Source of the DNA: Acinetobacter sp. ANC 4648
GTDB lineage: Bacteria > Pseudomonadota > Gammaproteobacteria > Pseudomonadales > Moraxellaceae
Reading direction: 5' to 3'
Assembly (NCBI RefSeq): GCF_002135345.1
Contig: NZ_NEGI01000003.1
Coordinates: forward strand, 124,001-188,000
Length of the DNA: 64,000 bases
The notes under the pieces: model-generated
Seen by the model: the letters and a program-made list of their open reading frames with translations, nothing else
Told to the model about the DNA's origin: nothing
Databases searched by the model: none
Position numbers and translations under genes: made by a program
Shown: positions 27,548-37,018 of the stretch, one piece after another
How the letters are laid out: every line of letters begins with the position of its first letter
How positions within the stretch are numbered: the first letter of the stretch is position 1

Positions 27548-28537
27548 ATGACACAATCTGCATTAAGCCAATTAAAAGCATTGACCACTATTGTTGCTGA
27601 CACTAGCGATTTAAATGCAATTCAACAATTTCGCCCTTTGGATGCAACCACCAATCCTTCATTGATTACTGCTGCAGCCAGCCAACTTGAAAATAAAGAG
27701 TTAATTGAAACTGCGTATGATCAGGCTAAATCTGAAGGTTACCAAACAGATGAACTGATTGAACGTACAATTGATATTTTAACAGTCAAATTAGGTGTTG
27801 AAATTTTAAAAATAATTGAAGGCCGTGTTTCAACGGAAGTGGATGCCTCATTGTCTTATGATACAGAAGCCACCATTGTGAAAGCTAAAGAGTTACTAGC
27901 ACTTTATCAATCTCATGGTATTGATCAAAACCGTATCTTAATTAAAATTGCTTCGACTTGGGAAGGGATTCAAGCCGCAAAAATATTAGAAGCAGAAGGA
28001 ATTCATTGTAATCTCACCTTATTATTTGGATTACACCAAGCAAAAGCCTGTGCCGATGCAAAAGTAACACTTATCTCACCGTTTGTAGGGCGTATTCTGG
28101 ATTGGTTCAAAAAAGCTGAAAATATTGATCATTATCCAATTGAGCAAGATCCCGGTGTATTATCGGTCAAACAAATTTATCACTTTTATAAACAATATGG
28201 TATCCAAACTGAAGTGATGGGTGCGAGTTTCCGTAGTGTCGATCAAGTGCTTGGTTTAGCTGGATGTGATCTACTGACTGTTTCACCTAATTTATTGGCA
28301 GAACTGGAACAAGATCAACGCACTGTAACGCCGCAACTCACGCGTGATCATGCACAGTCCCATCAAGCATGTAGTCATGAAGTTCTCACGGAAGAACAAT
28401 TCAAACAACAATTGAATGCAGATTTAATGTCTTTTCAACTACTACAAGGTGGAATAGATGGTTTTATTAAAGCACGAGAACAATTGAATACCTTGTTACG
28501 TCAGTCCTTTGGACTAAGTGCAACCATTAAAGCTTAA
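27548..28537 (+). CDS. tal: Transaldolase
   Basis: 329 residues, class I aldolase barrel of the TalB type. Substrate-loop D-A-T-T-N-P-S-L-I near residue 30, Schiff-base lysine in R-I-L-I-K-I-A-S-T-W-E-G at about 135, N-L-T-L-L-F, I-S-P-F-V-G-R-I-L-D-W, and M-G-A-S-F-R-S further on. It exchanges a dihydroxyacetone unit between sedoheptulose 7-phosphate and glyceraldehyde 3-phosphate in the non-oxidative pentose phosphate pathway. Single gene followed by a terminator. Confidence 0.96.
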   Translation: MTQSALSQLKALTTIVADTSDLNAIQQFRPLDATTNPSLITAAASQLENKELIETAYDQAKSEGYQTDELIERTIDILTVKLGVEILKIIEGRVSTEVDASLSYDTEATIVKAKELLALYQSHGIDQNRILIKIASTWEGIQAAKILEAEGIHCNLTLLFGLHQAKACADAKVTLISPFVGRILDWFKKAENIDHYPIEQDPGVLSVKQIYHFYKQYGIQTEVMGASFRSVDQVLGLAGCDLLTVSPNLLAELEQDQRTVTPQLTRDHAQSHQACSHEVLTEEQFKQQLNADLMSFQLLQGGIDGFIKAREQLNTLLRQSFGLSATIKA

Positions 28538-28575
28538 TGAGATATACTGAGTCAGTTCAATTAACTTCATATATC

Positions 28576-28615
28576 AAGCTGAGTTCGTCATAAATTAACG
28601 ACTCAGCTTTTCTTG
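28576..28615 (+). terminator. Rho-independent terminator of the transaldolase gene
   Basis: Stem AAGCTGAG-TCGT paired with ACGA-CTCAGCTT (one bulged T), nine-base loop, then TTTTCTT. Confidence 0.85.
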
Positions 28616-28641
28616 GTTTATATTAAATAAGTGAGAAATTT

Positions 28642-29295
28642 GTGTTTGGCATTATCGATATTGTCACCTTTATCATCGGGACTATTTTTATTGTGATTTT
28701 GCCAGGACCAAATTCCTTATATGTGATGTCAATTGCATCAAGATTTGGAATTAAGGCAGGCTATTGGGGAGCTTTCGGCGTTTTCACGGGTGATCTTATT
28801 CTAATCATCTGCACTGTTTTAGGTGCAGCCTCTTTACTGCATGCCTTTCCGTGGTTATTTATTTTATTAAAAGTGATTGGCACCGTCTATTTATCTTACC
28901 TTGGAATTAGATTACTTATTGCCAGTATCCATACGTGGAAAAACAACCCCAAAGTCATTCAATCAAATCAAACAGCGATAAGCCGTCAAGATATACATCC
29001 TTATCGAACTGCATTAACAATTAGTCTACTCAATCCTAAAGCAATTCTATTTTATCTCTCTTTTTTTGTGCAGTTTGTAGACCCCACCTATCCTTATCCA
29101 GCACTCAGTTTTACTGGACTAGCAGTTATTCTACAAATTATTAGTATGGGATATCTCACCATTCTAATTTTTTCAGGGATTAAACTAGCTGATTTTTTTA
29201 ACACCCGTTTTAAATTTGCATCGATTGCTGTGGCATGTGTCGGACTCTTATTCTGTGGATTTGGTTTAAAATTAGCCTCTTCAACTATGTTATGA
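28642..29295 (+). CDS. LysE/RhtB family amino-acid exporter
   Basis: 217 residues with about six membrane segments. The family start is clear: T-I-F-I-V-I-L-P-G-P-N-S-L-Y-V at about 15-29, then G-A-F-G-V-F-T-G-D, Y-L-S-Y-L-G-I-R-L, and L-L-N-P-K-A-I-L-F-Y in the second half. GTG start with weak GAGA upstream. These proteins export amino acids or their analogues by proton exchange; the substrate is unknown. Followed on the same strand by benE after 70 bp. Confidence 0.88.
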   Translation: MFGIIDIVTFIIGTIFIVILPGPNSLYVMSIASRFGIKAGYWGAFGVFTGDLILIICTVLGAASLLHAFPWLFILLKVIGTVYLSYLGIRLLIASIHTWKNNPKVIQSNQTAISRQDIHPYRTALTISLLNPKAILFYLSFFVQFVDPTYPYPALSFTGLAVILQIISMGYLTILIFSGIKLADFFNTRFKFASIAVACVGLLFCGFGLKLASSTML

Positions 29296-29365
29296 ATTTA
29301 GTACGAATTACTCTGCACTCATCTCGTATTTAAAACCATCTGTTCAAGTAAGAATGTAAAGGACT

Positions 29366-30535
29366 ATGCAAAAAATTATTCAAGATTTCTCTATCCCCGC
29401 AGTATTTGCAGGATTTATCACCTTCCTCATTGGAATTAGTGTTTCTGCTGTTTTGGTCATTCAAGCAGCACAACTTTTAGGTGCAACAGCTGAACAAATT
29501 AGTTCTTGGTTTTGGGCACTTGGTTTAGGCATCGGCCTTTCAGGATTAATATTGTCATGGAAGTTTAAATATCCTGTGGCGACATCTTGGTCCACTGCGG
29601 GCTTAGCCCTGATTCTTGCCTCAGCCAGTGGTTATACCCTATACGAGGCAATTGGCGCATTCCTCATTTGTGGACTCATGACAGCCGTCTTAGGGTTTTC
29701 AGGTATTTTTGAAAAAGTACTTTCTTATATTCCACAAAGTTTGACCAGTGCAATGTTGGCCGGTGTGCTACTCAAATTTGGCATTGCATTATTTGCGAGT
29801 ATGCAAAATGACTGGGGCTTTATTCTGAGTTTATTGACGGTTTATATTGTTTCCAAACGGCTTTGGGCACGTTATTGCATTGTCATTACAGTCATTGCTG
29901 GTATCACTCTTTGTCCTTTTTTCATGGAGTTTCACACCCCAGCTCTACATTGGTCACTGGCTAAACCGGTATGGATCACACCTGATTTCACATGGTCTGC
30001 AGTTTTTGGTTTAGCACTCCCACTGTTTGTAATTAACATGGCGTCACAATATTTACCCGGTATTGCTATGATTAAAAGCTATGGCTATCAACCACATGTC
30101 AACCAACTGATTGGCTGGACGGGGACAATTCAAGCTCTACTTGCACCCTTTGGTTGTTATAGCGTGAATATTGCTGCTATTAGTGCAGCAGTTAGTTTAG
30201 ATGATCAAGTTCATCCAGATCCTTCAAAACGTTATATTGCAGGAATGAGTTGTGGGTTTTTCTATATTTTAATGGGCCTATTTGCAGCAACATTAACCAG
30301 TTTACTGATGTCATTCCCGCATCTATTTATTGTTGCTTTAGCAGGAATCGCGCTATTTGGTACTATTAGCCATAATATTGCGATTGCCTTTTATGATGTA
30401 AATGAGCGTGAAGCAGCGCTGATGACGTTCTTATTTAGTGCGTCTGGTCTGCAATTTTTTGGTGTCGGCTCTGCATTCTGGGGGCTACTCTTTGGTTTTG
30501 CAGTATCTATCATTTTAAAATTTAGAACAAAATAA
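29366..30535 (+). CDS. benE: BenE family benzoate/H+ symporter
   Basis: 389 residues, about 11-12 membrane spans, with family segments G-F-I-T-F-L-I-G-I-S-V-S-A-V-L near the start, S-W-S-T-A-G-L-A-L-I and F-G-C-Y-S-V-N-I-A-A-I-S-A-A-V in the second half. AAGGAC precedes the ATG. Known members import benzoate with protons. No ben/cat catabolic genes are nearby, so the substrate may differ. Confidence 0.88.
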   Translation: MQKIIQDFSIPAVFAGFITFLIGISVSAVLVIQAAQLLGATAEQISSWFWALGLGIGLSGLILSWKFKYPVATSWSTAGLALILASASGYTLYEAIGAFLICGLMTAVLGFSGIFEKVLSYIPQSLTSAMLAGVLLKFGIALFASMQNDWGFILSLLTVYIVSKRLWARYCIVITVIAGITLCPFFMEFHTPALHWSLAKPVWITPDFTWSAVFGLALPLFVINMASQYLPGIAMIKSYGYQPHVNQLIGWTGTIQALLAPFGCYSVNIAAISAAVSLDDQVHPDPSKRYIAGMSCGFFYILMGLFAATLTSLLMSFPHLFIVALAGIALFGTISHNIAIAFYDVNEREAALMTFLFSASGLQFFGVGSAFWGLLFGFAVSIILKFRTK

Positions 30536-30844
30536 TGGATGACGACTCTCAATTATTTATATTTTCAGAAATCTAAATTTTGAGTAAAAAAAAGCTTATC
30601 CTGAGATGGATAAGCTTAAAAACTTAAATCAAAAAAAGAAACTACAGCTAGAATCTGGAATGAATCATATAGCTTGTGTGTTTTCTAAGCAAATACTTTT
30701 AACAGATCAATCTATACCTAAAAGGTATTAATATTAAATAAGAACTGAGCTCCATTTTTTATACACTCAGAACCTCTTTAACATTCAGTCAGGATAAAAT
30801 TTATATATGACTAAAGCCGATCATTGACATATTCCTAAGCTAAG
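30536..30844. other. Intergenic region, 309 bp, between converging genes
   Basis: Contains the hairpin at 30586-30617, which serves the leftward-transcribed map gene. The remainder is AT-rich and shows no open frame or structure I can support. Confidence 0.6.
30586..30617 (-). terminator. Rho-independent terminator (serving map on the minus strand)
   Basis: Stem AAGCTTATCC / GGATAAGCTT, six-base loop, with eight T on the minus-strand 3' side. It lies about 230 bases past the map stop. On the plus strand the 3' side is A-rich, so it would not terminate benE well. Confidence 0.75.
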
Positions 30845-31639
30845 TTAAATTTCTAGATAAGAGCCTGTGCCTTCTGGCCATGGTGACAACAATTCAAACC
30901 CAGTGCTAGTCACAGCAACCATATGCTCCCATTGCGCTGATAATGATTTATCCGTGGTCACGACCGTCCAACCATCTTTAAGCTCTTTAACTCTCGCTTT
31001 ACCTGCATTAATCATCGGCTCGATAGTAAAAACCATCCCTTCTTTCAATACGATGCCTTGTCCAGGTTGTCCATAATGCACTACATTCGGTGATTCATGA
31101 TAAACCGTCCCAATACCATGACCACAATATTCACGAACAATACTATAACCTTCACGATGTGCAACACTTTGAATCGCAAAACCAATATCACCTAAGGTTG
31201 CACCAGGTTTAACAGCATGAATGCCTGCAACCATTGCTTCATAAGTGGTATCTACTAATTTTTTTGCTTCAGGACTCACATTTCCCACGAAATACATTCG
31301 GCTGGTATCACCAAAATAACCATCTTTAATAATGGCAACATCAATATTAATAATATCGCCGTCTTTTAAAATAGTCGCTGCGGATGGAATACCATGACAG
31401 ACTACTTCATTCGGCGAAATACAGGTTGTTTTGGTATATCCATAATAGCCAACATTTGCAGGAATTACTTTTAGTGTATTCACAATAAAATCATTACAAA
31501 TATCATCTAAATATTCGGTAGTCACGCCAGGCTGAATATACTTCCCTATCATTTCTAAAACTTGCGCCGCTAAACGCCCAGAGACACGTAATTTTTCGAT
31601 ATCCTGTTCAGTTTTAATGGTAATAGTAGAAGCTTTCAT
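30845..31639 (-). CDS. map: Type I methionine aminopeptidase
   Basis: 264 residues. It removes the initiator methionine from nascent proteins. The full metal site is visible: V-C-H-G-I-P with the catalytic histidine near 80, N-I-D-V-A-I and G-D-T-S-R-M for the two aspartates, C-G-H-G-I-G with the metal histidine, F-T-I-E-P-M and W-E-H-M-V-A for the two glutamates. AGGGGATT lies upstream of the ATG. Unlike in many bacteria it is not beside rpsB here. Divergent from brnQ over 338 bp. Confidence 0.96.
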   Translation of the reverse strand: MKASTITIKTEQDIEKLRVSGRLAAQVLEMIGKYIQPGVTTEYLDDICNDFIVNTLKVIPANVGYYGYTKTTCISPNEVVCHGIPSAATILKDGDIINIDVAIIKDGYFGDTSRMYFVGNVSPEAKKLVDTTYEAMVAGIHAVKPGATLGDIGFAIQSVAHREGYSIVREYCGHGIGTVYHESPNVVHYGQPGQGIVLKEGMVFTIEPMINAGKARVKELKDGWTVVTTDKSLSAQWEHMVAVTSTGFELLSPWPEGTGSYLEI

Positions 31640-31977
31640 TGCATTAATCCCCTGATTAGTATGGCCATTATATGCCTTTTATACATAAATTTCCCTGCTT
31701 TGATTTTCTGAATTTATGATTATTGCTCTAATTTTATTCTCAATCAGAGGTATTCTCTGTTTACAATTAAAATAATAGTAAATATTATAAATCTGGAATA
31801 TACCAAATTACTGTATTAATATTTTATTTTTTCTTTATATTATCATTAACATAACTTAAATACACATAGTATTCATTTGCATAAATTTATAACAATAATA
31901 AATATGATTGATAAAATAAAATACCCAAATGACTTCAGATCCTCTAGAATTTATATTTTTGCAACACACTCTCCTTT
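31640..31977. other. Divergent intergenic region map/brnQ, 338 bp
   Basis: Very AT-rich and without open frames. It must hold the promoters of both genes. I see no clear operator, leader peptide or attenuator hairpin. Confidence 0.55.
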
Positions 31978-33270
31978 ATGACTAGTCTCCGTACTCGGGA
32001 TATTATTGCTTTAGGTTTCATGACTTTTGCCTTATTTATTGGGGCAGGCAATATTATTTTCCCACCCATTGTGGCGCAACAAGCTGGTGAACATGTCTGG
32101 TTAGCAGCACTAGGATTTTTAATTACTGCGGTTGGTTTACCTGTAATTACTATCATGGCGCTTTCTCGCACACACGGTTCAATCGCAATCCTAAGCTCAC
32201 CCTTAGGTAAAGTTGCAAGCTTAATATTAACTGTAGTTTGTTATCTTTCAGTTGGCCCTCTATTTGCCATACCACGTACCGCTACTGTTTCTTATGAAAT
32301 TGGGTTCTCTTCACATTTTGGTACGACAAGTAGCAGCTTACTGATTTACTCTGCAATTTATTTTGCTTTTGTAACAATCATTTCACTTTATCCAAATAAG
32401 CTTTTAGATACGGTTGGTCATGTACTTGCACCACTGAAAATTTTGTCTCTGGCAATTTTAGGTATTGCTGCATTTTTCATACCTTCTGGCTTTATTCCAC
32501 CAGCGATCAATAACTATGTTGCCAGTCCTGTATCCGAGGGCTTTGTAAATGGTTATTTAACCATGGATACATTAGGTGCTTTAGTTTTTGGTATTGTAAT
32601 TATTAATGCAATTCATTCTCGTGGTGTTACTGATACTAAATTAGTAACTAAATATGCAGTTATTGCTAGTTTAATTTCAGGCGTTGGTTTAACTTTAGTT
32701 TATCTCAGCTTATTTAAACTAGGTTTAGGCAGCCATGAGGTTGCACCAAATGCGGCCAATGGTGCAATTATTTTGCATGCTTATGTACAACATGCTTTTG
32801 GTGATTTAGGCTCGCTATTCTTAACTGGCTTAATCTTCCTTGCCTGTATGGTTACAGCAATTGGTTTAACCTGTGCTTGTGCTGAATACTTTGCTCAACT
32901 GACTAAAATTTCATACAAAATTCTAGTCTTCATTTTAGTAGGCTTCTCATTCATCATTTCGAATTTGGGCTTAACTAAACTTATTGCAGTTTCAGTTCCT
33001 GTACTAAGTGCAATTTATCCACCAGCTATTGTAGTTATTGTACTGAGCTTCTTTTGGGGACGATTTAATAACCCACGTTTGGTTATCGCACCAGCCACGG
33101 CAGTTTCATTTATATTTGGCGTGATCGAAGGCATTAAAATTACTGCTTTTAAAGATAATTTACCCGTTGCTATTCAAAACCTTCCGTTGAGTGAACAGAA
33201 TCTAGCATGGCTAATTCCATCATGTGTTGTATTAGTTATCTGTATTATTATCGATAAAGTTAAAAAGTAA
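31978..33270 (+). CDS. brnQ: Branched-chain amino acid transporter BrnQ
   Basis: 430 residues, about 12 membrane segments, LIVCS family. The opening [24 protein letters not shown] is the hallmark, and [17 protein letters not shown] follows at about 85-101. Cation-coupled uptake of leucine, isoleucine and valine is the known role. No Shine-Dalgarno is evident before the ATG (CTCTCCTTT), so translation may be weak or use an unusual leader. Confidence 0.95.
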   Translation: MTSLRTRDIIALGFMTFALFIGAGNIIFPPIVAQQAGEHVWLAALGFLITAVGLPVITIMALSRTHGSIAILSSPLGKVASLILTVVCYLSVGPLFAIPRTATVSYEIGFSSHFGTTSSSLLIYSAIYFAFVTIISLYPNKLLDTVGHVLAPLKILSLAILGIAAFFIPSGFIPPAINNYVASPVSEGFVNGYLTMDTLGALVFGIVIINAIHSRGVTDTKLVTKYAVIASLISGVGLTLVYLSLFKLGLGSHEVAPNAANGAIILHAYVQHAFGDLGSLFLTGLIFLACMVTAIGLTCACAEYFAQLTKISYKILVFILVGFSFIISNLGLTKLIAVSVPVLSAIYPPAIVVIVLSFFWGRFNNPRLVIAPATAVSFIFGVIEGIKITAFKDNLPVAIQNLPLSEQNLAWLIPSCVVLVICIIIDKVKK

Positions 33271-33929
33271 TCATCTTCAACTTTCGTCAATAAAATTTTG
33301 TTTTACCCAAACATAGTTTTATATATGATCAATAATGGCCATGTTTTACCCAAATGGGCTTTTATTGATAATCTACTTGACGATGATGAAGTAGTTTCTT
33401 TCTGATTTTAAAACTGATCATATACAGATAAGCTTTACTTTTTAAGGAAGTATAAAGCTTTATCTTTCAATTGCTTTTAATGAATCCTCTTGCTTTTGTA
33501 TTACTCAGCAGCATGACTAGAACAACACGATGATTGAGCATAAAATATTGTTAAAAATATTTCTAAAAAACCACATAATACGTGACAAAAATCACAAATA
33601 ACTTCTCAACTCATATCAACTATTCACATTCCATATCATTGTATCTTTACACTACTCTTTGCAATATTTTTCATTTTTTAATATCTCTTTAAATCTTGTC
33701 GGACTACCCCAATATAACTTCATTATATTTATACTTTCATGTCGTAAAAATGAGCACTTTTTTATGAGCAGTAAACCATCTAAAACCTGCCTTTCTGCCG
33801 TTAAAATAGCGTAATTAGATCATAAAATAGTGCCATTTACGCTTGAAATAATATATAGATATGATACAACTAATATTCAAACCTGACTAAAACAATTAGG
33901 TTTTGTCAAGCATGACAGGAGGGGTGGAG
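33271..33929. other. Intergenic region, 659 bp
   Basis: AT-rich. Near the left end is a 12-base direct repeat (GTTTTACCCAAA) at about 33300 and 33343, and the second copy sits in a weak hairpin (see 33337-33366). The only frames are very short; a 16-codon ATG frame near 33764 lacks an SD. I see no gene. Confidence 0.5.
33337..33366 (+). terminator. Possible weak terminator downstream of brnQ
   Basis: GCCAT pairs with ATGGGC across a bulged G, followed by TTTTATT. The stem is short, so this is tentative. Confidence 0.35.
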
Positions 33930-34169
33930 ATGTTATCAATACATTTCAATAAGCAAGTCTTCATTAATTCTTTGAAGGCCAATAAAAAAATAGTAATTTA
34001 TCTGAGTACCAGCATTGCGCTCATGGTCATGTTAATGATCCATGGATTAATTCAAGGAAACCTAAAACCTGAATTCTTTATCTATGCATTATTTGTGTCT
34101 GTAGCATTTTATGTCTGGGATGTGATTGACCATAAATTTAGAAAACAACGTACTGAATTTTTAGATTAA
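33930..34169 (+). CDS. Small hypothetical membrane protein
   Basis: 79 residues from the ATG that follows AGGAGGGGTGGAG, a strong SD. Earlier in-frame starts would lie before that SD. Two hydrophobic spans (about 22-42, I-V-I-Y-L-S-T-S-I-A-L-M-V-M-L-M-I; and 51-67, F-F-I-Y-A-L-F-V-S-V-A-F-Y-V-W) and a charged C-terminus (D-H-K-F-R-K-Q-R-T-E-F-L-D), probably cytoplasmic. No family recognised. It stands alone between long spacers. Confidence 0.65.
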   Translation: MLSIHFNKQVFINSLKANKKIVIYLSTSIALMVMLMIHGLIQGNLKPEFFIYALFVSVAFYVWDVIDHKFRKQRTEFLD

Positions 34170-34294
34170 AAAATGGATGCACTGCATCCATTTTTTAAAT
34201 GTAGATATAATTATAAAAATTTAAATTAAAAAATAATACAACCCACCTCATTTAATGTCTGTGCATCATAATAAACTCATACTAAAATCAACTA

Positions 34295-34753
34295 CTAAAA
34301 TAAAGTATTTATGCTTCCAAAAAGCAATCCACCTGTCGCGACTATTTCGCCAATTACCAATAAAATCATCGCACTTCTGAGCATCCACTTCGGCAATTGC
34401 CACTTGCCCATTTGATGAGGTTGTTTAAATTGATTCGATGTATCTTTTAACCACCCATGTAAAATATAACTTACAATCGAGAAACTAAAAAAGATTAAAT
34501 TAATCACGACGAAAGCTAAATTCAACCATTCGGGCCAAGATGAAAAATAAGCCAATACTGCTAAAATCAATGTTGCAGGCGCATAAAGTAAACTACTTCG
34601 ATGTGCAATATCGACATAATAATGTGCACGCGCATGCTCAGAACGACTAATTTGATAGTACTTCCATACCCCAGTTAGCATTCCGACCCACAAATAAATT
34701 CCACTAAAAATAATTGCAAATTTAACCGAATATTGTAAATGTTCCGCATCCAT
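34295..34753 (-). CDS. Hypothetical integral membrane protein, four spans
   Basis: 152 residues with four predicted membrane segments (about 10-28, 56-70, 76-96 and 127-148). The loop after the first has Y-Y-V-D-I-A-H-R-S-S-L-L-Y-A-P-A-T-L, with histidines that might bind a metal or heme. This recalls small membrane-bound DUF proteins of the cytochrome-b-like four-helix type, but I cannot name the family. ATG start. No partner gene adjacent. Confidence 0.7.
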   Translation of the reverse strand: MDAEHLQYSVKFAIIFSGIYLWVGMLTGVWKYYQISRSEHARAHYYVDIAHRSSLLYAPATLILAVLAYFSSWPEWLNLAFVVINLIFFSFSIVSYILHGWLKDTSNQFKQPHQMGKWQLPKWMLRSAMILLVIGEIVATGGLLFGSINTLF

Positions 34754-34905
34754 GAACCTGATTTTCCATTCTTTAATATAAAAATATAAATGGAGTCTAG
34801 CAATATCGCTACGCTTTCACAAATGACTTTTTAGTCATATTTTAATCAAGTTTCTTTTTAGAACTTGTATACAGTAAAGCAATAACTTTTTAGCTTTAAT
34901 CAATT

Positions 34906-35763
34906 ATGAACTCTTTTGAAAACTTAAATATTATCTGTGCTGATGGTTATAAACTCAGTGCACGCTTTTATAAATCGACTGAAGTTACTCAAAATCTTCC
35001 CATATTAATCTGCCCAGCAACGGGTATTGTTAAAGGTTTTTATCACGCTTTCGCTGAATGGCTCAATACCCAAGGTTATGATGTTTTAAGCTTTGATTTT
35101 CGCGGTATCGGTGACTCTTTACATGGTGCACTGAAGGATTCTCAAGCCAGTATCCAAGATTGGGGGCAGCTCGACATTCCGGCTGCAATTGAGACACTAC
35201 TGGTAAAAACAGCACATGAAAAAGTCATTCTACTAGGACATAGTGCAGGTGGACAGCTTTTAGGAATCACACCCAATTTTGAAAAAGTAGCTAAAGTGGT
35301 TGCTGTTTCTGGTTCTACTGGTCATGTTAAAGGTTTAAAAGGTCATACAAAACGTATGGCACCTGTGATGTTTAATCTGATATTCCCTGTTTCAAATTTT
35401 GTTAAAGGCTATGGTGCGACCAAAATATTGGGGATGGGAGAAAACCTACCTAAAAATGTAGCAAAACAATGGGCACTTTTTTGCAGTAAACCTGGTTATG
35501 TTTTAAACGCCATTGGTAAAACCATATTTGATGATTTTCACAATGAAATCAATAGCCCTATGACTGTATTTTGGTCATCCGATGATGAAATTGCCACACA
35601 AGCCAATGTTAAAGATTTAATTCGCTTATATCCAAATGCATCAACAAAAATGTATGAATTGGTTCCATCAGAACATGGTCATAAAGCCATTGGTCACATG
35701 TTAATGTTCAAAAAATCTCATCAAAACATTTGGCCAGTTATTGCCCAAGAACTCCAAGTATAA
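34906..35763 (+). CDS. Alpha/beta hydrolase
   Basis: 285 residues. Canonical fold markers: oxyanion region C-P-A-T-G-I-V-K-G-F-Y near 40, S-F-D-F-R-G-I-G-D-S at about 62, nucleophile elbow L-G-H-S-A-G-G at about 109, late aspartate in S-S-D-D-E-I-A and histidine in S-E-H-G-H. The serine-aspartate-histidine triad is therefore complete. No signal peptide, so cytoplasmic. Similar proteins are annotated as YheT-like or serine aminopeptidase S33-type hydrolases; the substrate is unknown. Followed by a hairpin terminator. Confidence 0.85.
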   Translation: MNSFENLNIICADGYKLSARFYKSTEVTQNLPILICPATGIVKGFYHAFAEWLNTQGYDVLSFDFRGIGDSLHGALKDSQASIQDWGQLDIPAAIETLLVKTAHEKVILLGHSAGGQLLGITPNFEKVAKVVAVSGSTGHVKGLKGHTKRMAPVMFNLIFPVSNFVKGYGATKILGMGENLPKNVAKQWALFCSKPGYVLNAIGKTIFDDFHNEINSPMTVFWSSDDEIATQANVKDLIRLYPNASTKMYELVPSEHGHKAIGHMLMFKKSHQNIWPVIAQELQV

Positions 35764-36092
35764 TGAGGTAAAACATCCATATTCATCACCTCTAGACCTG
35801 TAATCCTATTTAGAGAATTGATCTCTAACAAAAGATGCTTCACAGATTATGAGGCATTTTTCATATTGAATGACGTTTGATTTTTCAACGTCATTATTTA
35901 ATCTTTTAATATGCAAACTTACACATTATATGACCTTTTAGACAGAAAGTTTTTATTAAAAAGTCACGTTTAAAACTGTATAAAATTCATTAGAATAAAA
36001 CCCTTAGCCAAAAATATTGCATAAATAATCTATGGCTATTTAGATGCGTAAACTTTTCATCTAAACAAAAAAATTGACTAGGATTCATCATT
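35764..36092. other. Intergenic region, 329 bp
   Basis: Holds two hairpins. The first (35831-35862) is a terminator. The second (35869-35895) is a perfect 9-bp inverted repeat AATGACGTT / AACGTCATT with no T tract of its own. The right part is an AT-rich leader of the next small gene. Confidence 0.6.
35831..35862 (+). terminator. Rho-independent terminator of the alpha/beta hydrolase gene
   Basis: Stem AAAGATGCTTCA against TGAGGCATTTTT (two wobbles), seven-base loop, ending in five T. Confidence 0.75.
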
Positions 36093-36347
36093 ATGGCATA
36101 TGCAAATGTATTAACCTTTAATAAAAAATTTAAGCCTATTGTAAATACAAGCGATGAAGGTGCATATATCAACCGCGCTGCAGTGTTTGAATTTCATCAG
36201 GTCAAAGTCGTAGTTATACAGGAGAATCAAAAGCAAGAATTACTCTACCAAGTGACACTTGAAAATACACTACCGACAGCAAAAATTTCAAAATTAGTAG
36301 TCACTAACTCTCAAAGTATTGTTGCAATTTCACCCAAAAACAACTAA
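36093..36347 (+). CDS. Small hypothetical protein
   Basis: 84 residues, soluble, no signal peptide, no cysteine. Beta-rich in appearance (A-V-F-E-F-H-Q-V-K-V-V-V-I-Q and L-L-Y-Q-V-T-L-E-N). AGGA lies about ten bases before the ATG. I do not recognise it. No operon partner: 206 bp separate it from the MarR gene. Confidence 0.55.
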   Translation: MAYANVLTFNKKFKPIVNTSDEGAYINRAAVFEFHQVKVVVIQENQKQELLYQVTLENTLPTAKISKLVVTNSQSIVAISPKNN

Positions 36348-36553
36348 ATTTGCTCAAATCATCAACAGAAAGACAACTATACCCTGTCTCTAATTCAACA
36401 ACCCTGCATAAATTTTATTCCAAGAAAAATAATCGTAGTTAGATTTCTCTTGTTTTTAAACTTTGTGATTAAACATTAATTACATTATCTATATCATTTC
36501 AAATAAAAATAGTACAATGAGTGAATAGATAATTAAAAAAATGGAATTTAAAA

Positions 36554-37018
36554 ATGTCAAAAAAATATTCTAAATTTTTACCCTCGACTGAACATTTCAA
36601 TTTAGAAGATTTTCCTTTTTATTGGATTACTCAAGTTCATGCTCAATACGTGCTTAATGTGGACCATGTATTGAAAAAACATGGTGTTGATAACTCTCGA
36701 CGACGCTTACTGATCGCTCTTGAAGCACAGCCCAATGCGAGTGTTTCTGATCTTTCAGATAAGATTGTGTCTAAAATGTCGACAACTACTAAAATTGTCT
36801 ATCGGCTAAAAGATGAAGGCTTTGTTGACACGTACTCATGCTCAGATGATGCCAGAATTACACGTGTAATTTTGACAGAATCTGGCAAACAGATGACCCG
36901 TAAAATTAATGACTTAATGGCTGTTGTATTAGAACAATCCTTTGAAGGACTCACCTTACTTCAAATTGAAAAGATGATGGAAAGTTTAAGACACATCTTT
37001 AAAAATCTTTCTCATTAA
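36554..37018 (+). CDS. MarR family transcriptional regulator
   Basis: 154 residues, the usual MarR length, with the winged helix in the middle (R-R-R-L-L-I-A-L-E-A-Q-P-N-A-S-V-S-D-L-S-D-K, then S-T-T-T-K-I-V-Y-R-L-K-D-E-G-F-V) and the wing D-D-A-R-I-T-R-V-I-L-T-E-S-G. Dimerisation helices at both ends. No divergent or downstream target gene is obvious, since a long gene-poor region follows. Confidence 0.88.
   Translation: MSKKYSKFLPSTEHFNLEDFPFYWITQVHAQYVLNVDHVLKKHGVDNSRRRLLIALEAQPNASVSDLSDKIVSKMSTTTKIVYRLKDEGFVDTYSCSDDARITRVILTESGKQMTRKINDLMAVVLEQSFEGLTLLQIEKMMESLRHIFKNLSH

Noticed and set aside
33764..33814. 16-codon ATG frame in the brnQ downstream spacer
   Set aside because: No SD, too short, no sign of conservation that I can judge.
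35869..35895. Perfect 9-bp inverted repeat as a second terminator
   Set aside because: No T run follows on either strand; left as an unexplained hairpin.
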